DNA of 64,000 nt, taken from NCBI RefSeq assembly GCF_009738185.1, contig NZ_CP046509.1, forward strand, positions 3,599,501 to 3,663,500. Direction: 5' to 3'. The translations under genes and the position numbers were made by a program. This DNA comes from Erwinia sorbitola. GTDB lineage: Bacteria; Pseudomonadota; Gammaproteobacteria; Enterobacterales; Enterobacteriaceae. The notes under the pieces are model-generated. The model ran no database searches. It saw nothing but the letters and a program-made list of their open reading frames with translations, and had not been told where the DNA came from. How positions within the stretch are numbered: position 1 is the stretch's first letter; the number at the start of each line of letters is the position of its first letter. Positions 52,523 to 61,637 of this stretch are shown here, in pieces.

Positions 52523-52900
52523 TTAAAATAACAGTGAAATCAGCCAGAACCCGGCGAAAGTCATCAGCAGTGATCCAATAACATGCACGGTGACCGAGAC
52601 CATAGCCCAGAGATAGTTTCCCGCCTGTAGCAGCGTAACGACCTCCAGCGAAAAGGTGGAGAAAGTGGTCATTCCGCCGCACAGCCCGGTGGTGATCAGC
52701 AGCTTCCAGGCGGGGTCGATCCCCGGGTGGCGCACAAACCACGCTACCGTTGCGCCAATAATAAAACCGCCCACCAGATTAACCAGCAGCGTACCGGGTG
52801 GCAGATTGGGAAACAGAGAGTTCAGACGTACGGCCAGCAGCCAGCGGATCACACAGCCCGCGCAGCCGCCAATCATGACAGCCAGTAATGGTTTCAACAT
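52523..52900 (-). CDS. crcB: Fluoride-specific ion channel CrcB/FluC
   Basis: 125 residues, four helices, signature segments GGCAGCVIRWLL, GTLLVNLVGGFIIG and GLCGGMTTFSTFSLE that form the fluoride pore and sodium site. Dual-topology dimer exporting fluoride. Start at 52900 matches the family; AGGAT precedes it. A fluoride riboswitch upstream controls it. Confidence 0.95.
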   Translation of the reverse strand: MLKPLLAVMIGGCAGCVIRWLLAVRLNSLFPNLPPGTLLVNLVGGFIIGATVAWFVRHPGIDPAWKLLITTGLCGGMTTFSTFSLEVVTLLQAGNYLWAMVSVTVHVIGSLLMTFAGFWLISLLF

Positions 52901-52985
52901 AAAATCCTCAGGATGGAGAGGAAGGCACCAGCAGGCGGATGACAAATAGCCTGACAGACCGACCTCTGGTTTAACAGAGTCAGGG

Positions 52986-53048
52986 TTATCAGGCGTCATC
53001 AGCCCTTTATATTCAGGGCGGTTGGGAAAGGTGGAACACCATCACCTT
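52986..53048 (-). promoter_or_regulatory. Fluoride riboswitch (crcB motif)
   Basis: On the minus strand GGTGATGGTGTTCCACC, then AACCGCCC, a short hairpin, GGGCTGATGACGCCT reproduce the crcB-motif consensus, including the GATGG and CTGATGACNCCT elements that form the pseudoknot. It lies about 85 nt before crcB. A following CCTGAC/GTCAGG hairpin could be the expression platform. Confidence 0.88.
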
Positions 53049-53191
53049 GTGGTGTTTAAGATAATCAGCGCCCGGAGGTTTTGCAAGGGGCAGTGCAGAC
53101 CCGCAAGCGCACCTGAATTCAACAATTTGTTGATTACTAAACTCCTCGTTGATATTCTGCCCTCTTATTTTCTTACCCGCGTAGAGACCTC

Positions 53192-53902
53192 ATGTCTGCT
53201 CATACCCCGGCTATTACTCGCGAACGTGCTCTGATTCTGCAAACGCTACGCGCTGCCGTCACGGCGCTCGGCTCCGTGGTCGGTCGCAATACTGAAATCG
53301 TCCTCCATGACCTGGATCATCCGGAAAAATCGGTGCTGGCGATTGCTAACGGCCATGTTACCGGCCGCAAACCGGGCAGCCCGGTGCTGGCGGTGCCCGT
53401 TGAAGATCAGGGACTGAAGACGTTACTCAATGATGATGCCCGCACGGGCGATAATACGCCGACGGTGATCCCCGACTACCCTACCCGGGGTAAAAACGGT
53501 CAGACGCTCCGCAGCGCCACCGCACTCTATCGCGACAGCAACGGCCAGCCGTTTGCCGCGCTCTGTATCAATACCGATAACAGCGAACTGCTGGCGGCGC
53601 AGCGCTGCCTTAACAGCCTGCTTAACGGCGCGGACAGCACACAGCAACCGGCGGAGGAGAGCGCGGATATGGAGCAGCTGATGACCGATATCATTGCTGA
53701 TTCACTAAATGAAATGAACGGCGATGCGCGCCTTTCGCGTAAACAGGCCAAGCTGGCGGCGGTACGGAAAATGCAGGATCGCGGCATGTTTATTGTTAAA
53801 GGCGGTATTGAGAAAGCGGCGGCGGCGCTCGGCGTCACCCGCTACACCATCTACAACTATCTGGATGAACTCCGCGATGAGCGGTCTGGGAACGCATCAT
53901 GA
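53192..53902 (+). CDS. YheO/DauR-type transcriptional regulator
   Basis: 236 residues: N-terminal PAS-like YheO domain (VVGRNTEIVLHDLDHPEKSV) and a C-terminal HTH (IEKAAAALGVTRYTIYNYL). DauR-type members control D-amino-acid or amino-acid catabolic genes. Its stop overlaps the next start (ATGA), so it is co-expressed with a PLP dehydratase, which is its probable target. No effector can be named. Confidence 0.88.
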   Translation: MSAHTPAITRERALILQTLRAAVTALGSVVGRNTEIVLHDLDHPEKSVLAIANGHVTGRKPGSPVLAVPVEDQGLKTLLNDDARTGDNTPTVIPDYPTRGKNGQTLRSATALYRDSNGQPFAALCINTDNSELLAAQRCLNSLLNGADSTQQPAEESADMEQLMTDIIADSLNEMNGDARLSRKQAKLAAVRKMQDRGMFIVKGGIEKAAAALGVTRYTIYNYLDELRDERSGNAS

Positions 53903-54822
53903 GTCTGCATATTACTACCCCGCTTCTCTCCTCTCGTCCGCTGAGTCTGCTGGCCGGGCGCGAAGTACTGCTGAAAATGGAGGCGTTACAGCCGCCGGGA
54001 TCATTTAAGATCCGCGGAATCGGGCTGGCCTGCGAAACTTACCAGCGCCAGGGGGCGCAGCGCTTTGTCTCCTCGTCGGGGGGAAATGCCGGGCTGGCCG
54101 TGGCCTGGGCCGGGCGTCATCTCGGCGTTGCCGTCACCGTAGTGGTGCCGGAAACCACTTCCCTGCGTGCGCAGGAGCTGCTGCGCCAGGAGCAGGCGGA
54201 GGTGATCGTTTACGGCAGTTCCTGGCAGGAGGCCAATCAATATGCCAGTTCGCTGCTCGGTGCACGGGATGCATTTCTCCACCCCTTCGACGATCCGCTG
54301 CTGTGGCAGGGGCATGCAAGCATGATTGATGAAGTGGCACAAAGCGGTATCAAACCGGATGCCGTGGTGCTGTCGGTAGGGGGCGGCGGCCTGCTGGCTG
54401 GAGTGGTCGCCGGGCTACAGCGTAACGGCTGGCGGGATGTTCCGGTGCTGGCAGTTGAAACCACAGGCGCAGCATCGTTCCACGCGGCACAGGCTGCCGG
54501 ACACAGCGTTGAACTGGCTGAAATCAACAGCATCGCCTCTTCTTTGGGAGCCAAGCGGGTATGCGACCAGGCGTTACGCTGCGCCAGTGAGCACCCGATA
54601 GAGAGCCTGCTGGTTTCCGACCTGGCAGCCGTCAGCGCCTGCGAACGCTTTCTTGACGATCACCGAGTACTGGTAGAACCCGCCTGTGGAGCGAGCCTCG
54701 CGCTGGTCTATGAAGCACATCCGCAGATCGCCGCCTATCAAAAACTGCTGGTAATCGTCTGCGGCGGAGCCACCAGCAGCGTTGAGCAGCTGCAAAAAAC
54801 AGCCGCTGCTTTACGTGGCTAA
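53899..54822 (+). CDS. PLP-dependent threonine/serine dehydratase-like enzyme
   Basis: 307 residues, fold type II PLP enzyme. The PLP Lys is in PPGSFKIRG (about 37), the phosphate-binding loop is SSSGGNAGLA with VGGGGLLAG later, typical of L-serine/threonine dehydratases (deamination to a 2-oxo acid). Shorter than IlvA and without a regulatory domain, so catabolic. Linked to a DauR-like regulator; a serine/threonine or D-/hydroxy-amino acid are candidates. Confidence 0.85.
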   Translation: MSLHITTPLLSSRPLSLLAGREVLLKMEALQPPGSFKIRGIGLACETYQRQGAQRFVSSSGGNAGLAVAWAGRHLGVAVTVVVPETTSLRAQELLRQEQAEVIVYGSSWQEANQYASSLLGARDAFLHPFDDPLLWQGHASMIDEVAQSGIKPDAVVLSVGGGGLLAGVVAGLQRNGWRDVPVLAVETTGAASFHAAQAAGHSVELAEINSIASSLGAKRVCDQALRCASEHPIESLLVSDLAAVSACERFLDDHRVLVEPACGASLALVYEAHPQIAAYQKLLVIVCGGATSSVEQLQKTAAALRG

Positions 54823-54950
54823 TGTCACTGCGGAAACTCCCCTTGCGGCCAGTGATGCTAAAAGGGGAAGTTATTCAGCCTGTTCAGCAGTTTTTTATCT
54901 CGCGCTTTTAGTCCATTCTGGTTGTCACTTTCCCTTTCAGAGATGATCCG

Positions 54951-55772
54951 ATGACCAGAAACCTCAGTAAAGATACCCAGGTCTGCATGTCACTGGCAGC
55001 ACGACCGGGCAATTTTGGCACCCGTTTCCACAACTATCTGTATAACGCCCTCGATCTGGATTACCTCTACAAAGCCTTTACCACCAGCGATCTCACCGCT
55101 GCTATTGGCGGTGTACGGGCGCTGGGTATTCGCGGCTGCGCCATTTCAATGCCGTTTAAAGAGGCCTGTATTCCCCTGCTGGATGAGCTGGACGCCTCAG
55201 CTAAGGCCATCAATTCGGTGAATACCATCGTTAACACCAATGGCTACCTGAAAGCCTACAACACCGACTATATCGCCATCGTCAGCCTGCTGAAGCAGTA
55301 TCAGGTGCCGGCCGGGCTGACTTTCGCCCTGCGCGGCAGCGGCGGCATGGCAAAAGCGGTCGCCTGCGCGTTAAAAGATAGCGGCTTTCATCAGGGTTTC
55401 ATTATTGCGCGGAATGAGGAGCGTGGCCGCGAGCTGGCCGGGTTATATGGTTTTGAATGGCGTGCCGATCTCAATGGAATTCAGCCCGGACTGCTGATCA
55501 ACGCCACACCAACCGGCATGGCAGGCGGTGCTGATGCCGACGAGCTGTCATTCGATAAAGCAGCCATTGATGCCGCCAGCGTGGTCTTTGAAGTAGTGGC
55601 ATTGCCCGAGCTGACGCCGCTGGTGAAATATGCCCGCAGCCAGCAGAAAACAACGATTACCGGTTCAGAGGTGTTCGCCATCCAGGCGGTGGAGCAGTTC
55701 GCCCTGTATACCGGCGTGCGTCCGGATGACGCGCTGTTCCGGCAGGCCGCAGAGTATGCCCGTCAGTCATAA
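54951..55772 (+). CDS. Shikimate dehydrogenase-like protein (YdiB/SdhL type)
   Basis: 273 residues. Substrate Lys in SMPFKEACIPLL, Asp in YNTDYIA and the Rossmann GSGGMAKAVACAL replacing the AroE GAGGA form; NATPTGM is also conserved. HI0607/AroE-like proteins of this type use NAD(P) but act poorly on shikimate. It lies between an amino-acid dehydratase and an AraC gene, with no aro neighbours, so the true substrate is uncertain. Confidence 0.85.
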   Translation: MTRNLSKDTQVCMSLAARPGNFGTRFHNYLYNALDLDYLYKAFTTSDLTAAIGGVRALGIRGCAISMPFKEACIPLLDELDASAKAINSVNTIVNTNGYLKAYNTDYIAIVSLLKQYQVPAGLTFALRGSGGMAKAVACALKDSGFHQGFIIARNEERGRELAGLYGFEWRADLNGIQPGLLINATPTGMAGGADADELSFDKAAIDAASVVFEVVALPELTPLVKYARSQQKTTITGSEVFAIQAVEQFALYTGVRPDDALFRQAAEYARQS

Positions 55773-55793
55773 CACCTGCTGCGGGCACCCCGC

Positions 55794-56633
55794 TCAACCG
55801 TGATTTTTCCGGTACTGTAGCGGGGTTTCCCCCATGCCTTTCCTAAACGTGCTGATAAAGTAGGTCACTTCAGCAAACCCCACCATCAGTGCAATCTGCT
55901 GAATGGAATGCGAGGTTTGCATCAGTAGTTCACAGGATTTACGCAGCCGAAAGGTAGTCAGGTAATCATGGATCATCTCCCCGGTTTCGACCTGAAAGCG
56001 TCGGGATACGTAGCTTTTTGAGCGTTCCAGCGCAGCCGCCAGCCGTGCAAGGCTGAATTTTTCCATGTAGTGATCCTCAATCCAGAACAGCACCAGCGTA
56101 GAGAGCCGGGAGGTATCTGCGGACACTGCGGGCGGGTTCTCCGGCAGCATGCCGAACAGCGAAAGCAGCAGACAGGCAACATGTTCAGCACTCAATGCCC
56201 CTCCGGCTGCGCGTGCGGCATAGCTGGAAAACAGATGATCAATATGCTGATGAATATTAGCCGCATCAAGCACCACGGCATCGCTGCCACGCTGTGAAAG
56301 CTGCTGTAGCTGATGCTGGTTTTGCGGGAACTCTTTCAGGATATTCAGCACTGCGTGGTGGTCAACATGAATAATGGTTCGCCGGTAACAGTCGCGTGCC
56401 CCCTCCTCCACCATAATTTTATGAATGGTAAAAGGTGGAAAGATAAACAGTCTGCCGGGGCGCATGGTGTACTGCTTGTTGCCCACCATCACCACGCCAT
56501 ACCCCTCCTCCACATACAGCACCTCAAGACACTGATGCCAGTGGTGATAGCGCACCGGATTAGCAAACAGTCGGCTAAACGACACGATACTGTCTTTTAG
56601 GGCAATCAGTTCCAGACGTTCATCTTCCACCAT
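55794..56633 (-). CDS. AraC-family regulator of the oligosaccharide locus
   Basis: 279 residues: N-terminal cupin (YHHWHQCLEVLYVEEGYGVV) and C-terminal double HTH (FSLARLAAALERSKSYVSRR, IQQIALMVGFAEVTYFISTF). Divergent from the GH88 gene, with tandem CCGTTTTAAATTT repeats in between, the probable operator. RhaS-type fold suggests sugar sensing. Controls, by inference, the hydrolase/porin/propeller/transporter genes. Confidence 0.88.
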   Translation of the reverse strand: MVEDERLELIALKDSIVSFSRLFANPVRYHHWHQCLEVLYVEEGYGVVMVGNKQYTMRPGRLFIFPPFTIHKIMVEEGARDCYRRTIIHVDHHAVLNILKEFPQNQHQLQQLSQRGSDAVVLDAANIHQHIDHLFSSYAARAAGGALSAEHVACLLLSLFGMLPENPPAVSADTSRLSTLVLFWIEDHYMEKFSLARLAAALERSKSYVSRRFQVETGEMIHDYLTTFRLRKSCELLMQTSHSIQQIALMVGFAEVTYFISTFRKGMGETPLQYRKNHG

Positions 56634-56640
56634 AGTGCAA

Positions 56641-56704
56641 CCGTTTTAAATTTTAGGACGCTAAACACTAAGACTAAACCACCGTTTTAAATTTCAAAAA
56701 TTCC
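56641..56704. promoter_or_regulatory. Direct repeats CCGTTTTAAATTT, likely AraC-type sites
   Basis: The 13-mer occurs at 56641 and 56692 (51 bp apart) immediately upstream of the AraC gene, in the region divergent with GH88. Confidence 0.55.
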
Positions 56705-56725
56705 CGATAATAAATAAATAGCAGA

Positions 56726-56741
56726 TGTGACCGACATAACA
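56726..56741. promoter_or_regulatory. CRP-like site upstream of the GH88 gene
   Basis: TGTGA-CCGACA-TAACA: left half perfect, right half one base off TCACA. A similar site occurs at 58911. Confidence 0.5.
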
Positions 56742-56867
56742 TTTCGGGCAACCGTCGATTCATTATTCTCTTGATGGAAAAGAGCGGATTACCGCAGAAA
56801 ACGGGTAATAAAACACAGCAGAGTGAAAAATAAATCTGTTGTCCTGAAATACAGGAGTCAGTGAAGT

Positions 56868-58058
56868 ATGTCAGACCACATCTTTAAAGAGACATTAACG
56901 CCCGCCCCCACCGGGGGAATCGATCGAGTAGCGTTTTATCAACAAATGCAGACGGCGAAAGAGCAGACGCTGACTCTGCTGAAACAGCGACTGACGCAGT
57001 TTGGTGAACGTTTTCCGGCTGAAAACTGTGTTAATGGCCGCTACCCGTTAACGGATAACGTGGAGTGGACCACCGGCTTCTGGACAGGACAGCTGTGGCT
57101 GGCATGGGAACTAAGCGGGGATAAAGCCTTTCTTCGGAGGGCGGAGCAACATGTTCGCTCCTTCGGTCAGCGCATTGCCAGCCGCCATGATACCAACACG
57201 CATGATCTGGGTTTTCTCTACACGCTATCCTGCGTCCCCGCCTGGCGGCTGACGGGCAACCGCGAAGCCCGTGGTTTCTCGCTGCTGGCAGCAGAAGCGC
57301 TGATGGAGCGCTTCCACCCCACTGCGCAGATTATCCAGGCTTGGGGCAACCTGAACGATCCGCAGGAAGCAGGACGGATGATTATTGACTGCAATATGAA
57401 TCTGCCGCTGCTTTACTGGGCCAGCGAGCAGACCGGCGATCGCCGCTTTGCAGATGCCGCCCGCGCCCATATCCGCCAGGCTGCACGTTACCTGGTACGT
57501 TCCGATACCTCCACCTGGCACACCTACTATATGGATGTGGTTAGCGGTGCACCGCGTTACGGCAATACCCAGCAAGGCTATGCCGACGACTCCTGCTGGT
57601 CACGCGGCCAGGCGTGGGGAATTTATGGGTTTATGTTGAGCTACCGCTATACCGGCGACAAAAGCCTGCCTGAGCTGTCAAAACGCCTCGCCAATTACTT
57701 CCTCAATCGCCTGCCTGACGATGCCGTCTGCCACTGGGATCTGGCACTGCTGGGGAGTGATGCACTGCGTGACTCCTCGTCCGCTGCCATTGCGGTATGC
57801 GGGCTGCTGGAGCTGGTGAAGCAGCTGCCGGTGACCGACCCTGAACGCGAACAGTATCAGCAGTGGGCGATAGCTATTATGTCCTCACTGACCCGCAACT
57901 ATCTGGTGAACAAAGATGACAACTGCGATGGCCTGTTGAAACACTCCGTCTATCACTTTGACAGCAATAAAGGTGTGGATGAGTGCTGCCTGTGGGGTGA
58001 CTATTTCTATATGGAGGCGCTGGTGCGTATGACGCAGTGCTGGGAGCTTTACTGGTAA
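56868..58058 (+). CDS. GH88-family unsaturated uronyl hydrolase
   Basis: 396 residues, (alpha/alpha)6 barrel: VEWTTGFWTGQLWLAWELSG near the start, HDLGFLYTLSC, GYADDSCWSRGQAWGIYGF with the conserved Arg/Gly/Trp; Asp residues in THDLGF and IIDCNMN are candidates for catalysis. GH88 enzymes remove the unsaturated uronic acid left by polysaccharide lyases from oligosaccharides, in the cytoplasm (no signal peptide). GGAG is well placed before the ATG. First gene of a plausible set with porin, BNR protein and transporter. Confidence 0.87.
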   Translation: MSDHIFKETLTPAPTGGIDRVAFYQQMQTAKEQTLTLLKQRLTQFGERFPAENCVNGRYPLTDNVEWTTGFWTGQLWLAWELSGDKAFLRRAEQHVRSFGQRIASRHDTNTHDLGFLYTLSCVPAWRLTGNREARGFSLLAAEALMERFHPTAQIIQAWGNLNDPQEAGRMIIDCNMNLPLLYWASEQTGDRRFADAARAHIRQAARYLVRSDTSTWHTYYMDVVSGAPRYGNTQQGYADDSCWSRGQAWGIYGFMLSYRYTGDKSLPELSKRLANYFLNRLPDDAVCHWDLALLGSDALRDSSSAAIAVCGLLELVKQLPVTDPEREQYQQWAIAIMSSLTRNYLVNKDDNCDGLLKHSVYHFDSNKGVDECCLWGDYFYMEALVRMTQCWELYW

Positions 58059-58065
58059 AAAGAAC

Positions 58066-58094
58066 GATATTGCCCGGTTTTCCCTGGCAATATC
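58066..58094 (+). terminator. Intercistronic hairpin between GH88 and porin genes
   Basis: 9-bp stem GATATTGCC/GGCAATATC, 11-nt loop; no T-run, so perhaps RNA-stabilising. Confidence 0.5.
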
Positions 58095-58131
58095 ACTATT
58101 AATAAAAAACCTCTGACCGGATAATAAAAAA

Positions 58132-58833
58132 ATGAATAAAGATCACACATTGCTGTGGCTGGGTGCCGCTTGCGTATTATACTCCTCTACGGCTATATCG
58201 GCCGGAGGTTATATTGAAGCCCGCGAAGCTTATAATACAGCTTCAGATAAACATGAATTAGCCCTGCGCGCAGGATATGGTTTTGAAAATGGCGCAGGAA
58301 TTATGTATACCAATGCTTACAGCACTCAACGCTGGGATGAATTTAAAACCAGCTATAACGAAATGGAAGGCTGGTATCCAATATATAAACCATCACCTGA
58401 ACTTACGCTACAGCTAGGTGGAATCATTAACTCCAGCAAGGATGGTTCGGGTGGCGCCGCCTATGGTGACGTTAACTATAAATTCACACCTGATTTTAAC
58501 GTCACCGCGCGCTACCGTTATAATCATAAAAACCATGACACCATTAACCTGTTGGGAGATAACGATAAAAATGATGTTCATCAGTTTATTATGTACTGGA
58601 ACTACCGCATCAATGAAAGCTGGTCTTACACTTTTGAACCGGATTATTATATTGTCGTCAATGATTACCACCAAAAAAATGGCCGCGATAACAGCTGGGA
58701 ATTAAACAACAAGCTGACCTGGAACTACACCCCACACTGGAAACCTTATATTGAGCTTTCATGGTTAGACCGCTGGATTGATTACAGTAAAGAACAGTAT
58801 CGCATTCGCCTTGGTGTTCGCTACTACTTCTAG
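58132..58833 (+). CDS. KdgM-type oligogalacturonate/oligosaccharide porin
   Basis: 233 residues; signal peptide cleaved near TAISA-GGY, then a 12-strand barrel-like pattern of alternating residues with aromatic belts, ending RIRLGVRYYF with terminal Phe, the outer-membrane insertion signal. The start GGYIEAREAYNTASDKHELA is the KdgM hallmark. KdgM lets acidic (pectin-derived) oligosaccharides cross the outer membrane. Positions between hydrolase and transporter genes suit uptake of a charged oligosaccharide. Confidence 0.9.
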   Translation: MNKDHTLLWLGAACVLYSSTAISAGGYIEAREAYNTASDKHELALRAGYGFENGAGIMYTNAYSTQRWDEFKTSYNEMEGWYPIYKPSPELTLQLGGIINSSKDGSGGAAYGDVNYKFTPDFNVTARYRYNHKNHDTINLLGDNDKNDVHQFIMYWNYRINESWSYTFEPDYYIVVNDYHQKNGRDNSWELNNKLTWNYTPHWKPYIELSWLDRWIDYSKEQYRIRLGVRYYF

Positions 58834-58910
58834 AAAAAATATAAATCATCAGGAATATTATCTGCCAGTTAATTAAACATCAAAAAAATCTTATTTATTT
58901 AAACCAGCGG

Positions 58911-58926
58911 TGTGACTTAGGTAACA
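58911..58926. promoter_or_regulatory. CRP-like site upstream of the BNR gene
   Basis: TGTGA-CTTAGG-TAACA has exactly the same half-sites as 56726-56741. It lies 60 bp before the BNR gene, with TTATGAT as possible -10, so that gene may have its own catabolite-controlled promoter. Confidence 0.55.
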
Positions 58927-58984
58927 CTCTGAATTTATCACAAGCTGTTATGATCTTTTTCATAAGCCAGCTCAGGAGATAATA

Positions 58985-60292
58985 ATGTCAGATCCAAAAA
59001 ACCCATTGATAACTGAATCGGTTATCGGAGAATGCTGCGCTGATTTTACCGTGGATTATTGTCTATTAGTCCAGGATAAATTTTATGTTGCCTATTATAA
59101 CCACGATCATTGTCTGACGGTTGCCAGCCGCTTACCGCAGGAGGAGTGCTGGCAGATTAGCCATCCTTTGGGAGAATGGCTGCCTGAAGTTCAGCGTTTT
59201 ATGCATCAGACCGAATACGACAGCCACAACTATCTGACACTGGCTATCGACAGCCTGGGCTATATTCACCTCTCCGGGAATATGCATAAAGATAAGCTGG
59301 TCTATTTCCGCTCTGCCGGACCAGGTGATATCCATCATCTGGTGCAGCAGCCCATGACCGGACTGCGTGAAGAGAGCACCACTTATCCACTCTTTTTTAC
59401 GGATGCCCGGGGTGAACTCCTGTTTCGTTATCGTGATGGTGAAAGCGGTAATGGCGACGATATTTACAACCGCTGGAATAGTCAGAGCCAGCGCTGGCAG
59501 CGTCTGTTAGAGCAGCCGCTGTTAAGCGGACACGGCCTGCGCAATGCCTATGCCCGCCTGCCCGTCGCTGGTCCCGATGGAATGTGGCATATGATCTGGA
59601 TGTGGCGCGAAACTCCGCACTGTGAAACCAATCACTCATTATCTTATGCCCGCAGTGCCGATCTGCTGAACTGGACGCGCCACGACGGTCAGCCGCTGAC
59701 GCTGCCAATCACGCTGGAGAGCGGCGACCTGATTGATGGCGCGCTTCCTGGAGAAGGGCTGATCAATATGAGCCAAAATCTCGGCTTCGACAGTAAAGGC
59801 AACCCGGTTGTGACTTACCACCGCTACGATGCGGCAGGCAATTCGCAGGCGTGGATCGCACGCGTTGAAGCAGGACGCTGGCATACCCGGCCCCTGAGTC
59901 AGTGGCATTTCCGCTGGGACTTTCGCGGCATGGGTTCTATCCCCGCAGATGTCATCATTTCTGCACCCTTTATATCAGAGGGCGATCTGTCAGTCAGTTT
60001 CACTCTGGCGGATGGCCGCTCTGGCCGCTGGCGCATTGCCGAGGATGACCTGCGGGTGATCGCCACAGAGAACGCCCACGTTCAGGCACTCTCCGCCGAC
60101 TACTATCGCTGCCACCAGCATCTTCATCCACAGGCGGAAGTACAGCTAATTCCGGAGCTATATCGTCAGCCTCCGGCCCATTTCCTGCGCTGGGAAGCCT
60201 TGCCCATTCAGCGCGACACCGCCTCCGGGCTGGCGCTCAAGGCCGGTACGCTCTCGGTATTAAGCATTGACCAACATAATAATAAGGAATAA
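58985..60292 (+). CDS. BNR_4 seven-bladed propeller protein, possible uronic-acid lyase
   Basis: 435 residues, no signal peptide. SHNYLTLAIDSLGYIHLSGN with His/Tyr residues, STTYPLFFTDARGELLFRYR and NMSQNLGFDSKGNPVVTYHR are typical of PF15892 (BNR_4) propellers; ulvan and rhamnose-glucuronate lyases (PL24/25/42) share that fold, which is family knowledge. It would act in the cytoplasm on an imported di- or oligosaccharide with glucuronic or galacturonic acid. AGGAG 6 nt before ATG. The lyase activity is inference. Confidence 0.72.
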   Translation: MSDPKNPLITESVIGECCADFTVDYCLLVQDKFYVAYYNHDHCLTVASRLPQEECWQISHPLGEWLPEVQRFMHQTEYDSHNYLTLAIDSLGYIHLSGNMHKDKLVYFRSAGPGDIHHLVQQPMTGLREESTTYPLFFTDARGELLFRYRDGESGNGDDIYNRWNSQSQRWQRLLEQPLLSGHGLRNAYARLPVAGPDGMWHMIWMWRETPHCETNHSLSYARSADLLNWTRHDGQPLTLPITLESGDLIDGALPGEGLINMSQNLGFDSKGNPVVTYHRYDAAGNSQAWIARVEAGRWHTRPLSQWHFRWDFRGMGSIPADVIISAPFISEGDLSVSFTLADGRSGRWRIAEDDLRVIATENAHVQALSADYYRCHQHLHPQAEVQLIPELYRQPPAHFLRWEALPIQRDTASGLALKAGTLSVLSIDQHNNKE

Positions 60293-60295
60293 ATC

Positions 60296-61549
60296 ATGGT
60301 TACCTCCGTGGCTCACCGTTCCGCTTATATGCGGATCAGTACCTGTCTGTTCCTGTACTATTTTGCCTGGTCAATCAGCTGGTCTTTCCTTGCGATCTGG
60401 CTTGGCGATGTGGTTGGGTTCAGCAGTACGCAAATAGGCTATACCCTGTCAATCAATGCGCTGTTTGCCCTGGCAATTAAACCGATTTTTGGCTTTGTGA
60501 TGGACAGGCTCGGCTTAAATAAAGGCCTGCTAATCGCCGTTGCCATCGCATCCATTTTCGCCGCTCCGTTCTTTATCTATCTTTATCAAAACCTGCTGCA
60601 CAGTCACCGGCTACTGGGGATGGTGCTGGGCGGATTTTATCTTGGCACCGCCTACCTTTCCGGAGTGCTGGTATTTGAATCTTATGCCGATCGCTACAGC
60701 CGGGCCTGGGGATTTGAGTTTGGCCGGGTGCGGATGTGGGGCTCGCTGGGATGGGCAATGGCGTCCATCTTCGCCGGACAGCTGTTCAATCTCGATCCCC
60801 ATTACAACTTCGCGATTACCTCCTGCGTGTCGCTGTTAGTGCTTATGATGCTGATGACGCTGAAAACCCGGGGTGAGGGCATTAACTGGCAGGCGGTTAA
60901 CGAAGCCCGCAAAGATAAAGTGAGCGGCGGCGATGTGAAAGCACTGTTTCGTCATGGTCGTTTCTGGATACTGATGCTGTTTTATGGCGGCATAATCTGG
61001 ATGATGCAGAGCGCCGAACAGCAATTCCCGCGCTATTTTGTCAGCTTCTTTGGCGACCATAAGTCGGGTAATGCGCTGCTGGGCTATATGGGATTTGTAC
61101 AGTCAGCCTGTGAATTCCTGCTGATGTTTACCGTTCCCTGGCTGATTAACCGGGTTGGTGCGCGGAACGGTCTGCTGCTGGCGGGGTTTGTTATTGGTCT
61201 GCGACTGATCCTCTCCGGTTTCGCCACTGAACCCTGGATGATCGTTATTCTAAAACCATTTTATGGCCTTGAGATGTCACTGCTGCTGGTATCGATCTTC
61301 AAATTTCTCGCCAGCCATTTTGATAAGCGGCTGACCGGTACTATTTATATGGTATTGGGCTGCTTTAACTATCTTGGCATTACCGCTATCAACCCGATTG
61401 CCGGACACTTCTACGATCGGTACGGCTTTGCCAGCACCTATATCGTAATGGGAGCCATCGCCTGGCTGATTACCCTTGCTGGCTGCCGCTTCCTTGGCAG
61501 GCCGTTTAGCACCGGGCGAGCTGAGTCACACATCAGGCTAACGCAGTAA
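60296..61549 (+). CDS. LacY/RhiT-type oligosaccharide:proton symporter
   Basis: 417 residues, 12 helices, oligosaccharide:H+ symporter group (LFLYYFAWSISWSFLAIWLG, FGRVRMWGSLGWAMASIFAG). In Dickeya, RhiT of the same family imports unsaturated rhamnogalacturonides for a GH105 enzyme, so a similar ligand is likely. It starts 4 bp after the BNR stop and should be co-transcribed. Inner-membrane partner for the KdgM-type porin. Confidence 0.87.
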   Translation: MVTSVAHRSAYMRISTCLFLYYFAWSISWSFLAIWLGDVVGFSSTQIGYTLSINALFALAIKPIFGFVMDRLGLNKGLLIAVAIASIFAAPFFIYLYQNLLHSHRLLGMVLGGFYLGTAYLSGVLVFESYADRYSRAWGFEFGRVRMWGSLGWAMASIFAGQLFNLDPHYNFAITSCVSLLVLMMLMTLKTRGEGINWQAVNEARKDKVSGGDVKALFRHGRFWILMLFYGGIIWMMQSAEQQFPRYFVSFFGDHKSGNALLGYMGFVQSACEFLLMFTVPWLINRVGARNGLLLAGFVIGLRLILSGFATEPWMIVILKPFYGLEMSLLLVSIFKFLASHFDKRLTGTIYMVLGCFNYLGITAINPIAGHFYDRYGFASTYIVMGAIAWLITLAGCRFLGRPFSTGRAESHIRLTQ

Positions 61550-61552
61550 TTT

Positions 61553-61603
61553 CCGGCTGGATGGCTTCTCCGCAAGGTTTACTTTAACATTAGCCTTCCA
61601 GCC
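61553..61603 (+). terminator. Possible hairpin after the symporter gene
   Basis: CCGGCTGGA (61553) and TCCAGCCGG (61595) are complementary but about 33 nt apart; no U-run. Confidence 0.3.
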
Positions 61604-61637
61604 GGATGAGTAACGGCACATCAGTATGGGGTAAACA

